This document shows, one piece after another, positions 24,325 through 36,710 of a DNA stretch of 64,000 nt. The notes below the pieces were generated by a model. The model was not told the DNA's origin. It saw only the letters and a list, made by a program, of their open reading frames with translations, and ran no database searches. The translations under genes and the position numbers were made by a program. Each line of letters opens with the position of its first letter. Position 1 is the first letter of the stretch. This DNA is from Steromphala cineraria (Eukaryota > Mollusca > Gastropoda > Trochida > Trochidae), in assembly GCA_916613615.1 (NCBI GenBank), contig OU744730.1, forward strand, positions 25,243,406 to 25,307,405, in the 5' to 3' direction.

Positions 24325-27300
24325 TTCTCACCATTAAGGGATTTTAGTGTTTTCTTTATTTAAAAGTTGATGATAGGTTTGAGAATCGTTATTTATACAT
24401 GACTCTATTATTGAACACTCACAAAGCCGAAAATGCCGTTGAATTAATTCAATAGTTAATCAAAATTATTATACTCGTAAAAAATACAGTTAAGAGAATA
24501 TGTGATGTAAATGCAGTCATAGCAAAGCAGGGACATCTTGATAAGATTAGAGTTTTCACAAGGTCTTCATATCTTTCGAGAAATGTTTTAGCTATAGAAT
24601 AATTATTTTATTGCTGAAGAATTTTTTAACATACATTACAATGAATGTTACATAGTTATCATAAAGTTGATAAAAAACCAAAATGTTGTTTCCCTTTGGG
24701 AATAATTCTTGAAACTGATACTTACAAAACATCACAAATCTTACATAAGACGACTAAGCTCTACTTTAGTCCTTGAGTCATAAGAAAATGATTAAAACAC
24801 GATTGTGAGTAACAATAACATAAGTAGAAATTAAGACGAAGATAATACGTGTGTTGCTATGCTTGCATGTTAAGAACAAAACGTGCTGTGTAACAAACTC
24901 AAACCATAATAAAGTATCTATAATAAACCATTTTTTTGTAATTCTGACTAGTAGGCCTACATCATGAACGCAGATTTGACGAACTTGACACTATCACTTC
25001 ACACGTTGTATTTAGATATGAGGACAATGTGCAACCTGCTATTGTGTTAATGCTTTCCTTCCATCAACACTTTATGCAGACCTAGTACCTATTTTCTTAT
25101 GTATACAGGTTATGAAAGTCAAACTATTTGGCAGGAGATGTTGTCATGATAAAAAAAACATCATATTAAAAATAAATCATTATTTTGTTATCATCTTTTT
25201 GTCTCGTACTATGAAATGTTTGAAGATTCATAAGTGCATTTGCATGTAGATTGAACAAATTTAATCTATTGTCTCGTCCAATATTAACCAATACAGCAAG
25301 CACATATATGTATATAAGACGACTGTCATTGTCACAAGGAAGGTGATTCAGTCATTATCATTAGGTTCAGCAAAATCACAATTAAACAAAATCTAGTTAA
25401 AATAAACTTTGCTCCATGCAACTATCTTAACTTTTTAAGATAAAACTTTTGTTGACTGATATGTTGTCGACTGAAACTGCCACCTTAGATTAATCTGCTA
25501 AATAATAAATGCTAATTACAAATCCATTACCTTGCAAACCCGGAAGTGTTATGTAGCCACATGGGAAGCAATACTAATTTTTCATACCTGACAATCTATT
25601 TTCTACAGGAAATCGTTAATGATATATCACAGCATGAGCTTTGTTACGACTTTCTATTTATTCAGTCGGAATTGAGCCTTTAAAGAGATAAATGTCAGTG
25701 TCCCGTTGCTGATTGAGGTAGTTTTTGTAATCAAATACAGTTTAATTATTATCAGTTTACATTTGATATCAAACTCTGCAATTGATTTACTATAAAAGAA
25801 GATGTCACAATTTTCTTTATTCAGACATTAAATATTCAAAAGTTATCTAGGTGTTAGCCTATCAAGCTCTTGTACATTAAGATATGATAGGGAATATGTC
25901 TTCTTTTTAATCTCATGCTGTTGAATCCTCTATGTAGAATGTTTGGTGTATTTGATGTCATCATATATTAATTGTACCTTTAACAGACTCAAGCTACATA
26001 ATATAATTTCAATTTTTGAATCATCTTTAGTCAAACTTTCACTTTTTCTGTCAATGACATATTTTTATTCCAAAAGTATTCATTAGATGGTCATAATTGG
26101 AACTTACAAGAGACACGTCAACAAATATTTATACATTTTTATAACATTCACCCATGATATGATTAGACAATCTTGATAGTCTGCAGTTTATTACCAATCA
26201 CTCACCTTTACATGTATTGTAAACATAAGATGCATGGTAGGCTATTAGATGCATTCTGGATTAAAAACATTCTGTTACTACCACACGGGCTACTAAATTT
26301 AACTTTTGTTGAATGGAATAAAGCTGTACAAAGATACAAGAGTGTTTTAGAAATTAGATTTTAAATCCACACATGGAGTCAGAATAGTTTATGAAGACAA
26401 CGCTCATTTTAATGACTTGTATACAAATCTTGACACCTTCCAAAAGACATTTAATGACTCACAGATGCATCATGGTTCTCTTGAAATGAAAATACTTAAT
26501 ATCTTGTCTCTATCGATGTACAACAGCACACATTTGTATAAAATCACCTTGCGAACACTTATAATTCATTGCTTCAAACATGAAATTTGGCACACGATTC
26601 AAATAAAAAATTCTCTTCATGATGTAAAAAATAATACAATTAGTTTTGAATGAAACGTATGTTAAGAAAGAAAAATAGAACTTTCTGATGGCACCAAACA
26701 TTACTTTTTCTTTCTTTCCTTGAAACATTTAATTTTGGCGGCTATTTCATTTAAAATCGTGCTTTATATATTCGTTAATATTTTGTACTTTTTCTCAGTT
26801 GCGATATTTGTCATTTTTCTTGCTTTTGATATCCCAACACAATCTATCAAGTTGAAGGCTGTTATTGGACAACTATAGCATTGTTGAAATTACTTCGATA
26901 TAAAAGACAGAGGTTGTATTCTTTTAAAAACAATTTGTTAACGCTATACCATTGTTTATACATGGACACATGGTCACATTGCCATTGTTATTTTTACATG
27001 GAAAGTGCACAAAGATCATGCATTGTCCCATCAAATACATCATGGTCTTTATTTATACTATATTGTGCTTAGTTTATTTGACTTGTATTATGAATACCTT
27101 AACAGCAGTCTACACTTGTTTTGTGTATGGTTTATTTATTTTCCATTATCCATTTTGTTAAACATTATATGTATTGTGTATATTCCATCTGTCAGTGGAA
27201 ACGTCATTCTAAATGTAGTTCAAGCAAAACACCTCTATTTATGAACATTTTTCATATCATATGATAACAAGTTCAAATGGCTACAAAGGGGCTAGACTAT

Positions 27301-28710
27301 GTATATTCAATTGTTAGTCTGCGAAAACTATCTGTACAGATTACAAAAACAAAGAAATTTCAGAATAAAGTCAGGACACAGTAATTAAGTATGTATATAA
27401 ATTAAGCATATCTCGAAGTTTCTGCTTATTGCGCTATATTTGTATTGATGTATAAATTAACTACTTTCAAAGCATTGCACTGACAAAATTCTGTATTCAG
27501 TTTAACAATAAATGCAATGAATACAGCATGAGTATAACACATGTTGACAAACTCGTCAATTCCTTCAGAATATCCGTCAATGTCCCTGACCTGTCACCAT
27601 AGTTAAGACGGTAATTGGTGCCTACAATGTTAGAGATCTTGTATTCAGGACATTTTGGACGTCATGTGGGCAGCAGAGATTGTTCTTAGTGGAATCCACG
27701 ATTCCAGTTAGCCAGAATGATTTTCTGGAAGCAACTAAACCTCCGATTGCTTTAAGCATAAACTTGATAAAAACACAGAAGTCACTATATATTTTACAGA
27801 GTTTTGAAAAGTGCTTCTTCAAACGACCAAGAAATGTTCATTGAACAAAAATATCCCTAGGAATAATATTAACATAAAATAAAATTAAAAACTGTTATAT
27901 GGTCTATGGGCTTTTGATTTGATCTTCACCTCACTTCACTACTTTTAATGTAAAGGTTATTTACAGGTGAAGTTAACGAAGAATCATCAAAGTTTTAGTG
28001 TCGTTTCGTTCTCTGGGACACAAACTTCATTCCATTCATGCTAATGTGATATGCTGTTTTAAGATATGATTTTATGCCCTCGAAACCATGAAAAAGTATT
28101 AACCATCGTTTTTTCCTTTTCAAAACAGATGTCTACGTTGTTGATGAAATGAAGTGGATATAAACCGGATTGTAAACACTGTAACGTAAGTAGCCATTCT
28201 TTCTAAATTTTTGAAAAAGGACTGTGCCCTCAGTTAAACTATGGTATGCAACTGTATTACCGTAAAAACTTTTTGGGCATATTTTGGATGTTTAAAAGTT
28301 AAACCAATATGTTTTTGTCGAGTTTAGAAGCGTCGCTTACCCTTTTTAGTCGTTTGTACAATTTGTTTTTGGCTGTGATATTTTAATGAACCACTCTCTT
28401 TTCGATAACAAAGTCATGCATATTTTAGTACCAGTTGCAGGAACTCGCTTTTAATGCGATGCAGATAAATAAGGCAACTCTTGTTTTGTTGGGTCAGCGA
28501 AAAAATCCTTGATGTATAATCTGGAGATTAAACCATACCCCAGGAGAACATGAATGGTGGAAATCTTATTTGATTTGCCAATAGATTGTGAGCTGATGAA
28601 ATCATATTGTCATCAGGAGCTGATAATACTGATTTAAGAGTCCCCAGTTTAGTGAGACCAATTCCGATGACCATTGATTGTTGATCTGTCAACCCATGTG
28701 CACAGATGAA
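24325..28710. other. Gene-poor AT-rich stretch
   Basis: Except for the diverged inverse repeat at 25515-25640 nothing is recognised. Overlapping short frames near 26.9-27.2 kb do not resemble proteins. Composition and frame lengths fit intergenic or intronic DNA. Confidence 0.45.
25515..25640 (-). repeat. Inverse partner of 19855-19995
   Basis: The minus strand reads TGTCAGGTATGAAAAATTAG, then CCCATGTGGCT, then CTTCCGGGTTTGCAAGG, matching the earlier copy with about 75-80% identity by eye. Confidence 0.6.
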
Positions 28711-29071
28711 TTAAAGGGGTAGTAGCACGTTTTGAGGGGGAATATAAGGTGATGTCAGGAAAATGAAAATTAATGGTTCCAATTAAAAGACAATGCATTT
28801 AAACTAAACGAAGCAGTAATAATTCAAATATATAACGTAACATTTAGCCATGCGATTCCTTTTTCTTATACAAAATGAATTAAAGGTGTTCACACAAAAT
28901 GGCCGCCAATTGCTTTCATGTGAATCTTCATACGTTCTCTGATTATGGATGATTGGCTTGTGTTATGAGATTTTTGACGCTGTCAAAATAATACAGTTAA
29001 CATTAACATACAATTATCAGTGAAATATTTAAAATCTAAATTTATCAAAAAACGTGCTACTGCCCCTTTAA
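28711..29071 (-). mobile_element. TTAA MITE family, full copy
   Basis: This begins TTAAAGGGGTAGTAGCACG and ends CGTGCTACTGCCCCTTTAA. It has ATGGCCGCCAATTG in the centre. Confidence 0.94.
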
Positions 29072-29818
29072 AGGGCTTTTTTAAAATAAAAATGATATAC
29101 TTTCCGAAATGATGGAACGTATTTCAGTTAATGTTTTTTTCAACAATGTGAAAGTCACATTTTATATAACTTTTTATGAAATCTTAACGGTAAAGTACAA
29201 CATGCATAATGAAAACAACACTGAAAAACGAAGCCTACAATTATGTGTGGAGAAAATACTTTATGTATTTATTATCAATGATATTACTGATGAATTGGGA
29301 TATTTTGAGAACAACTAGAAATGAATACACTTTTAGCTGAATACTATATTTAACGGCTAATTTCAGATGTCAGGCAGCAATGGAACATTTATGACCAGTG
29401 CCTTTTATTTGTGTAATATTCATGTTTATTTTATAGATTGTGAGTAACTCTTTGATTACATTTGATGAATACACGATCTACATTGTCAAGATGTATCTAA
29501 GTATAGGTCAATGATTAATGAAATAACAAACGGTCACACCAATCGAAAGACTAGTGACACTTTTCTCATAAAAATAACTTAAAATGTAAGTTAACCAAAA
29601 TCGGGTTCACAAGACTGCAACAAGGTTCCACTATGCTTCTGTCAAGGAAATCTTTGCAATCATGGGAAAATGACGTTGTAAAAAAAAATTAATAATGTCA
29701 ACAAATATAAGGTCTTGAATTAAACGAAAAAGGTCCTAAAAATCACATTCGATAAAGGTAATATTCAGAACATGTGATTAGTACTGTGATTCGTAAAAAC
29801 TTGTCATGATATAAGTCC
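29072..29818. other. No recognised feature
   Basis: AT-rich spacer between two TTAA MITE copies, with one 69-codon unsupported frame. Confidence 0.5.
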
Positions 29819-30183
29819 TTAAAGGGGCAGTAGCACGTTTTTAGGGGGAACATAAGGTGATGTCAGGAAAATGAAAAGAAATGGTTCCAATTGAAAGACA
29901 ATGTATTTAAACTAAATTGAGCAGTTATAATTCAAATACATAACATAAAGTTTAGCCATGCGATTTCTTTTTCTTGCACAAAATGAATTAAAGGTGTTCA
30001 CACAAAAATGGCCGCCAATGGATTTTGTGCGAATCTTCATACTTTGTCTTCTGACTATGAATGATTGGCTTGTGTAATGAGATTGTTGACACTGTCAATA
30101 TAATACATTAAACAACAACTTACATTTTTCAGTGAAATATTTAAAATATAAAACTATCAAAAAACGTGCTACTGCCCCTTTAA
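29819..30183 (-). mobile_element. TTAA MITE family, full copy
   Basis: 365 bp, with both ends intact and in the same orientation as the previous copy, 750 bp away. Confidence 0.94.
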
Positions 30184-30775
30184 CTATATGTGAACTTCAA
30201 GAATATTCACGAGTGTTCATTGTGATCATAAACGCAAACTTGTTCTGAAGATCAGTAGATATAAACGTTTGACATTAAACAAGAAGAAAGTCGCAAGTTA
30301 TAATCATACACAAATTGGAATAGTTTTTTAGTATATTTAGAAAAAGGTCATTAATCACTTAATCATATCCAGAAATCAAAAGAAATCTTTGTACACGATG
30401 CAATATTTTTTTTTATTTTGTATCAATAACTTATCATCACAAGATTATAATATGTCGCCACAAGCTATTGAAATTCTTAACTGTGACATCATGCTCGATG
30501 GAAATGTGAGCTGCTATCTCTTTTCACTCTTTAAAACATATTACGTTCAACTTTTTAAAATGCATCATTAATTTTGTTTAAATGTAAATAATCAAAAAAA
30601 GGAACAAATATCATTAAAAATATGATTTGATTCTAACTAGCTTTGTACCGTTTAGTTATGGTTTCAATGTTAAAGAACATTAGAAAACGGATACAACTGC
30701 GTGAATGTACACGCTTTCAGTTGATACGTACATCTCCCTGCCTCTGATCTAACCATGTCCGCAATAGTTCAGCAT
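30184..30775. other. No recognised feature
   Basis: AT-rich; I see nothing beyond short frames. Confidence 0.5.
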
Positions 30776-30905
30776 AAGTTTGCATGGGATCTTAACTCAA
30801 TACTTCCAAATAAAATCAGCTTCTTAAAGGTCACTCGTCCCCGCGTGGCGACGTCAGAGGAATATTTTAAATAATCGGTTTTAACACAACCCAGGGAAGT
30901 CAAAG
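30776..30905 (+). repeat. Dispersed repeat shared with 16.7 kb
   Basis: AAGTTTGCATGGGAT, AAAGGTCA and AATCGGTTTTAACACAACCC are in the same order and near-equal spacing as at 16705-16830. Confidence 0.55.
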
Positions 30906-31000
30906 ACATATTTAAAGTCTCATAAGATTTATTTCACTGTAGTTGCTATTTCAGTAATTGACATGTTGGTCATTTTAACCTACCTTGAACAATGTTATTT

Positions 31001-31490
31001 ATTATTATTATATGAATATTTATATAGCGCGCATATCCATCCACTCATGGTTACATTGTTTCCACTGGTCAATGGCATACTTTCACCGTCCGATCATTTT
31101 TCCAATTCAACTCCCTGGGGAGTATTCAACCGGCATCCATATGTGGCGCTCAGGTTAGGGACTATTCTATGCCTCACAGGGTACCCATTCACAGCTGGGT
31201 GAACTGAGACACATAGTCACAGAAGTTTGTCCAACATTGCTGAACGCTGATAACCGACAGCTCGGCGTATGCGCGTGTTTATGTATCCACCATTTAGCCA
31301 CTAACATGAATTCGTGGGATCTTTTAAGCGCGCAGGTTTTGTTGCACTACACACTAGGGCTCCAGGGTGGCACTTATAGAGTTCTAACAGAGGTGAACTC
31401 TAGGTTTTTACACCTTGGTCTGGATGGGATTCGAACTCAACCTCAGCAACGTGAGACCGGCGCTCTTGCCGACTGAGCTATCCAGTACCC
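31001..31490 (-). mobile_element. Long tRNA-derived SINE or SINE-like repeat
   Basis: On the minus strand the tRNA-like head (31489-31416) has the A-box TAGCTCAGTCGGCAAGAGCG and the B-box GAGTTCGAATCCCATCC. A body of some 400 bp follows and ends in ATT repeats near 31001-31010. The body carries CTCAGTTCACCCAGCTGTGA, the same motif as the SINE at 5427-5617. The anticodon arm does not fold well. Its length and GC content (about 48%) exceed those of its surroundings. Confidence 0.75.
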
Positions 31491-34402
31491 ATAGCTACTA
31501 TTTAACAATTCTATGTTATTGACATGGAAAATATGTTACTGTTGACATTATTGAGGGTTCGTAACGCTCTTATCTATTGTATCCCCTAAAATGCAACAAC
31601 AGATACACTATGGAACTCAGGATAATAATGAGAACCCGCTACGCATATGTCATGCAGTCATTGCAATGCAGTCTTATCCAAAACGAGCTTTAGGTATTTC
31701 GTGATGCTAAAAGTCCAAATAAATTTTTTAAGTCAATTTTGTTTTGCCAAAATAGAATTTTCATATTAGAATAACTTTCTTGATAACTTTGTAATAAAGA
31801 CGAGTCACTTTGTACGTGTGTGCATATTTCAAGTGTTTTCGCTGATGCCACATAAATGATTTATTGCGACATAACCGTACCGCATGCACTACATGTTTGA
31901 TTTATTGATAAGTGCAACCTGCCGCCATGTAAAGTGATATCCGTCCATCAGAATTAAATAGGTGTGCATCCGGGATATCAAATTTCGCTATAGTTATAGG
32001 ATGTTGAGTAAAGGTTCATGGTCCAAGGATTTGAATATATTTGTTCAGATATTTCATATATATGTATATATTAAAACATTGCTGTTGAATCTGTTTCCAG
32101 GAACTAAACAAACATGTCCATTTGGCTAAGGTTTCTAATTGAAAAAATTACATAAAAATTCCTTATGCAAAACGTTTTAGTTGACCGATATTGTTTTTAC
32201 AACTCTTCCTTTCTGTACAGAGACAAATGAAACAATTTAACTAAAGGACAACAGAAGTCTTGTCAAGGCATCTGTTATTTTACCTAAGTGATAACGAGAA
32301 TAATATAATTGATAATTTATGCGTGCTGAGAAGGTTTCATTGTTAGGCTTTCATGTTGCAAAAAGTCAAGAAATTTACCGTTTAAATTTCGCGAAATGTC
32401 AGGACGTACTTTTAATTTACATGCGTGTCTCCTAAAGTACTGAACCCCGTTTGCAACCTTACAGGAGTAATGCTATGCGATAGTCTCAGTGTACCATGTG
32501 AATTCCTTAAGATAATGCTAACGTTATTTATGATGTATAAATGGTTTTTGTGCAATATTGTTTCTCATTGCATCTTTGTTAATTGACACTTAAAGTTCGA
32601 AAAAGTTTAAGCTTGAGATCGTTCACACCATTTAGCAACAACCATACCATGATATCTTGCCCCTTCCCCTATATTCATGGAAACTGGAAACAGAGTTTTT
32701 CAAGAACTGTCTTATCGTGGTTTTCAGAATGATTTCCGATAAAGAATGTTGAGACAATCTATATTCGAACTATGTTTTATTTTCAAATATAAAACATTTT
32801 GAATTAATCTGTAGATTTATTGCGTCTATTTCATGGTTCCTTTTTGTTAATGTTCTCTTCAACTAATTAAACATAAAATGTTTTTGGCAACCTATAAGTC
32901 ATATCCTATCACATAACACCATTGAAACAAAGCAAGTTACGACATATAAAAAAAAATTAAGGACGCCAAAGAAATTACAAAGATATTTTGGTCCATATTA
33001 AAGGTTATCAAATCAAGCCTAAAGTGAGAAAATGAGATTGTTCGTCGACGTTAATTGCCGTTAGCAACACTGTTTTTTACCAATTTCCCTTGATTTTTCA
33101 TAATGTTATTTGACGATATATCAATTTTTACATAATCAACCACAATCCATCCAACTTATTATGTTAAATAATTATTGGACAGATTATTCATTAAATTAGA
33201 GTATGAAACATGGTTGATGGAACATCTTTTGAGTAAATTCTGTATCAAAGGCAAAGGATCTCTTATAAAAATTAGTTACTGAAACTATATCATTGTTTAA
33301 TGGGCAATTTCGCTATAATTCACATTCAGATACCGTGTCTTGTGAACATATGTCCCAATTTGATGAAAGTTGCTTCCTCAATGGCGTCATGCTATGGATG
33401 TATTTATCAAGCATTTTGCTGGTTCACAGTAGTAAAACAGTAAGGCCATAATATTCACGTTGTCACATGAACATTTCATCAGTCGATTCCTTGGTTTATA
33501 CACTGTTGTATTTAATTATATGGCAGCTCAAAACAGTCTTAACTCTTTAATTGTGTCTGTCATTCAGTTTCCAATGTCATTAAAACAGAACGTTTCCTCA
33601 AAGAATGTATACTCAGAAGAGTGTCAAATGACTTCATCGAAACTCGTGAAAATGTGTGCATACTCCTCGCTTTCGCTCGAGTAATATACAAATTCACATA
33701 GGTTTCGTAAAAATCTTATTACACACTTCCTCGAATGAGGAAAGGGTCGTGGCATATGAAAGGACCAGAATGATAAAAAAAGAGAATATTAACATTTGTA
33801 TATAAGAATGTTTTACATCAATGTTAGATGTTACTGGATGTTTGACATTTAAAAAATGAATTTGATAAGGGTGAAAGATAAAATACTAATCTATGGTGTG
33901 CTTAACATGAATCTTCTTGTATAGTTATCGCAAACCAACCCTTGTTTAAGAAATACGTTTCAAGGATTGTTTACAAAGATAAACGCACATTCCTATCTAA
34001 TCTTATATTCAAGCCCAACACAATCTATTCTTTTCATACACATTTTTTTGGGTCGTTGTTATAATTTACCAGCTTAATGCTATTTGCATTTAATAAGTAT
34101 CGTTATGTCGTTTTTCAGTTATGAGTATCTTTAAATTATTAAATTGGTTAACTGGTGATATTCATATATGTTTCACAATATTACATTCTGGATTTTTATC
34201 AATAGAGACTCTGATCTCAAGAGGTAGAGAAAACAATATCATTATCTCTGTAAATAAACGATTCTTTGATTAAAGTTTAGGAAATATACACAGCAAATCT
34301 GTAAAGTGCGAATACTTGTTAAAACGAAACACAAATCACAAAATCACAATTTTATCAGCATGGTAAAAGTATACTGCATTGGCGAATGATCAAAAGGAAA
34401 TA
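31491..34402. other. Gene-poor stretch with one hairpin
   Basis: No gene is recognised. A structured palindrome lies at 33637-33708. The rest is AT-rich with short frames. Confidence 0.45.
33637..33708 (+). repeat. Hairpin with CTCGCTTTCGCTCG apex
   Basis: The arms TCGAAACTCGTGAAAATGTG and (inverse) CGAAACCTATGTGAATTTGT flank the apex CTCGCTTTCGCTCG. This is the same apex as in the foldback element at 3511-3649, but without the CRE array. Confidence 0.55.
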
Positions 34403-34576
34403 CAGTAGAACACGGATATAGCGAACTCGGATATAGCGAAAGATCGGATATAGTGAACACATTTTCAAGTTCCGTCCCAATATAATATCATTAAAATTGT
34501 ATGTGTATAGCGAACACCGGATATAGCGAACTAAATTCGTTGGTCCCTTGGAGTTCGTTATATCCGTGTTCTACTG
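34403..34576 (+). mobile_element. pogo/Tigger-like MITE
   Basis: This 174-bp element has terminal inverted repeats CAGTAGAACACGGATATAGC and GTTATATCCGTGTTCTACTG, and GGATATAGCGAA is repeated internally four times. CAGTAGAAC-type ends followed by GTTATA repeats are typical of pogo-group elements. A TA precedes the left end, but the right flank is GATA, so the TA duplication is not clean. There is no coding sequence. Confidence 0.8.
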
Positions 34577-36179
34577 GATATGATTAGAAAATGTTACTTT
34601 AAATCGTCCTGGTGCAACACGTTTCAAACGTCAACAAGGTTTGATTAGGATTCGAACATCAAGCTGTTGTCAGTCAAGCGCCAAAGGCTTCAAGGCTTCA
34701 TGCCAGCTGATGTTCATATGTGTTGTCATGTCTTTTATTGTTATTCCCACACATAAACACATGTAATTCTAAAATCGCTTGTAGAAGTATTTTGTTAATT
34801 TCATACGAGAACATCGTGCTGTTAAGCAGGAAGTTGGTTGTAATTGGCTGCGTTTGTCAAATATCTTTTCAGTTTTTATTTTATGATTTTTGAAACAATT
34901 CCTCCTCTCCTTCCCTTTTTCCTCGACCACATGTTTACATTTTCAACCAAAACCCAGGGTGAGATTTATATCCTTTACAAATTAACATCATTACATGGTC
35001 CGATTGTGATGTGATGGTGATTGTGATGTTTTACCCATTTTTGGTATCTAAATGGTGTTATTGGTGCCTTTGGTACGATCTACTGTAGACTAAGTAACCA
35101 TTGTTTGTGAATGAAATTTGCTTGGCAGAGACCCGTCTAACTTCACATTTGTATTCTGTATTCACGTTAATCTGTCTAACGGCGAATTGAAAACCATTTA
35201 TGTTCCTAAATGTATTTACAGAAAACAGACACATACTTCGCTCGTGGTTATGTCTGACATTATCTCGACATTTCCTGAAATAATGCAATAACCTCAGAGG
35301 CTAGTACTTGAATGAAACTCAGTACTGCAGGCATCATAAGCTTGTCTAATTTGTCAAGCTGACCATATCCATTCGTGTATGAAATGAGGAATATGTGACT
35401 ACTGTTCCGTTATAGCGTAAATATTGAATGAGGGTTGAACTGATATAACTATCAACGTTTAGGTGTTTTAGCAGGACATTCACTTACATGGGCTCGTAAA
35501 AGGAGTTTTAAAACATGTCATCAGGTAGTATCGTCTGTGAAAACTTATTATTACACTGCCTTTGAATATGACTTTGATGTGGTTTTGCTGAAAAGCATTA
35601 ATTGATTTTAATTTCATGTTTAAGGTTGAAAATCAATATTTTCGTTTCTGTTCTTAACTTATCAAACATTATTTACATTGAGGTTATTTCCGTATAAAGT
35701 AAAGTACTGGTAGTATTTATTATTATTCTCAGAATTGTCAATGAAGTATATGGTTGAAAAGGTTGGCATCAGAATCGTTTCGCTTAGTTGTATGTAATGT
35801 CTGATTTGATCATTATAATTCAGTTGTTCTTAAGTGTCACATTCATTAGAATAGACGAAGGAAGTATTTGGTGAATCCTTTTTTGTGAGACAAAGTTAAT
35901 TTTGAAGATGTTCTTAAACAGTTTTAATAATTTAACGAAAAAAGCATTTGTTTGAATACCGTCAACATTTCCAGTTTAATGTAGTTTGTGTTTTTTATTT
36001 TATGCGATATCTAATTCCAGTAAGTTTCCAAGGTTCGTTAGTCGCGTCTGTAACTCTTTTTACTTTTATGGCCTTTTTATGTTGTATTCTTTTATTTTGA
36101 ATTTATATTATTCCGAATTTTGTATTTTAATATACATCAATAATAAACTAGACTAGCTATTTTCCAAGACCACAATGCT
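34577..36179. other. No recognised feature
   Basis: AT-rich; no supported gene or repeat. Confidence 0.45.
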
Positions 36180-36317
36180 TCATGTCAATGCAAAGTTAAC
36201 CTTCTCAATTAATCGCATCAGATAATATGAGATTAAACAGCAAAACGACACCTTATTATATGATTGAGGGTGAGATACTCTGTTCTATCAGTGAAATAAA
36301 CCCTCTATCTGGCTACA

Positions 36318-36710
36318 GTGGCGATAACCTTTATCGTCACTCTACTGAGTGGTGATAAACTTTATCACCACTCGAGTGACGTCAAGTTCAAGACTGTGAC
36401 GTCATGTAACAATGGTCTGACGTCATGAATTCTCATACGACGTCACACTGTTACCGCGGTGACGGGCTCTTCCAAGCGGCCGCTCAACATGAAATTGGCC
36501 TTTTTTGACGTATTTAGAAGGATTTAATCCTATAATAAATAGAATATCTGTCAATTCTTGACAAATACCATGTTTATCTCATCTCGTGAGGTAGACAAGT
36601 TAAATATTTTCACTCGTGGCTGCGCCACTCTTGAAAATATAAACGTTCTACCTCACTCGATGAGATAAACATGGTATTAGTCAAGAAAAGACAGATGTCC
36701 TCTATTTATA
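36318..36710 (+). mobile_element. Foldback element with CRE array, copy 2
   Basis: Two small hairpins come first (36318-36340, GTGGCGATAACCTTTATCGTCAC split by its loop; and 36347-36373, GAGTGGTGATAA against TTATCACCACTC). Four ACGTCA palindromes follow at 36377, 36397, 36418 and 36438, then GCGGCCGC at 36476-36483. Last is an imperfect hairpin of about 175 bp at 36536-36710, with matching tips AATAGAATATCTGTC and (inverse) ATAGAGGACATCTGTC and apex GTGGC-TGC-GCCAC. The layout matches 3298-3655, but the sequence differs in detail, so this is a sister subfamily. It lies inside unit 1 of the local tandem duplication, and unit 2 has no such insert. Confidence 0.7.
36377..36445 (+). promoter_or_regulatory. 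Helically phased CRE array
   Basis: TGACGTCA sits at 36377, 36397 and 36418 and CGACGTCA at 36438, with steps of 20, 21 and 20 bp. This is two helical turns each, so all sites face the same side of the DNA. TGACGTCA is the known CREB/ATF consensus. No gene start is seen nearby. Confidence 0.55.
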
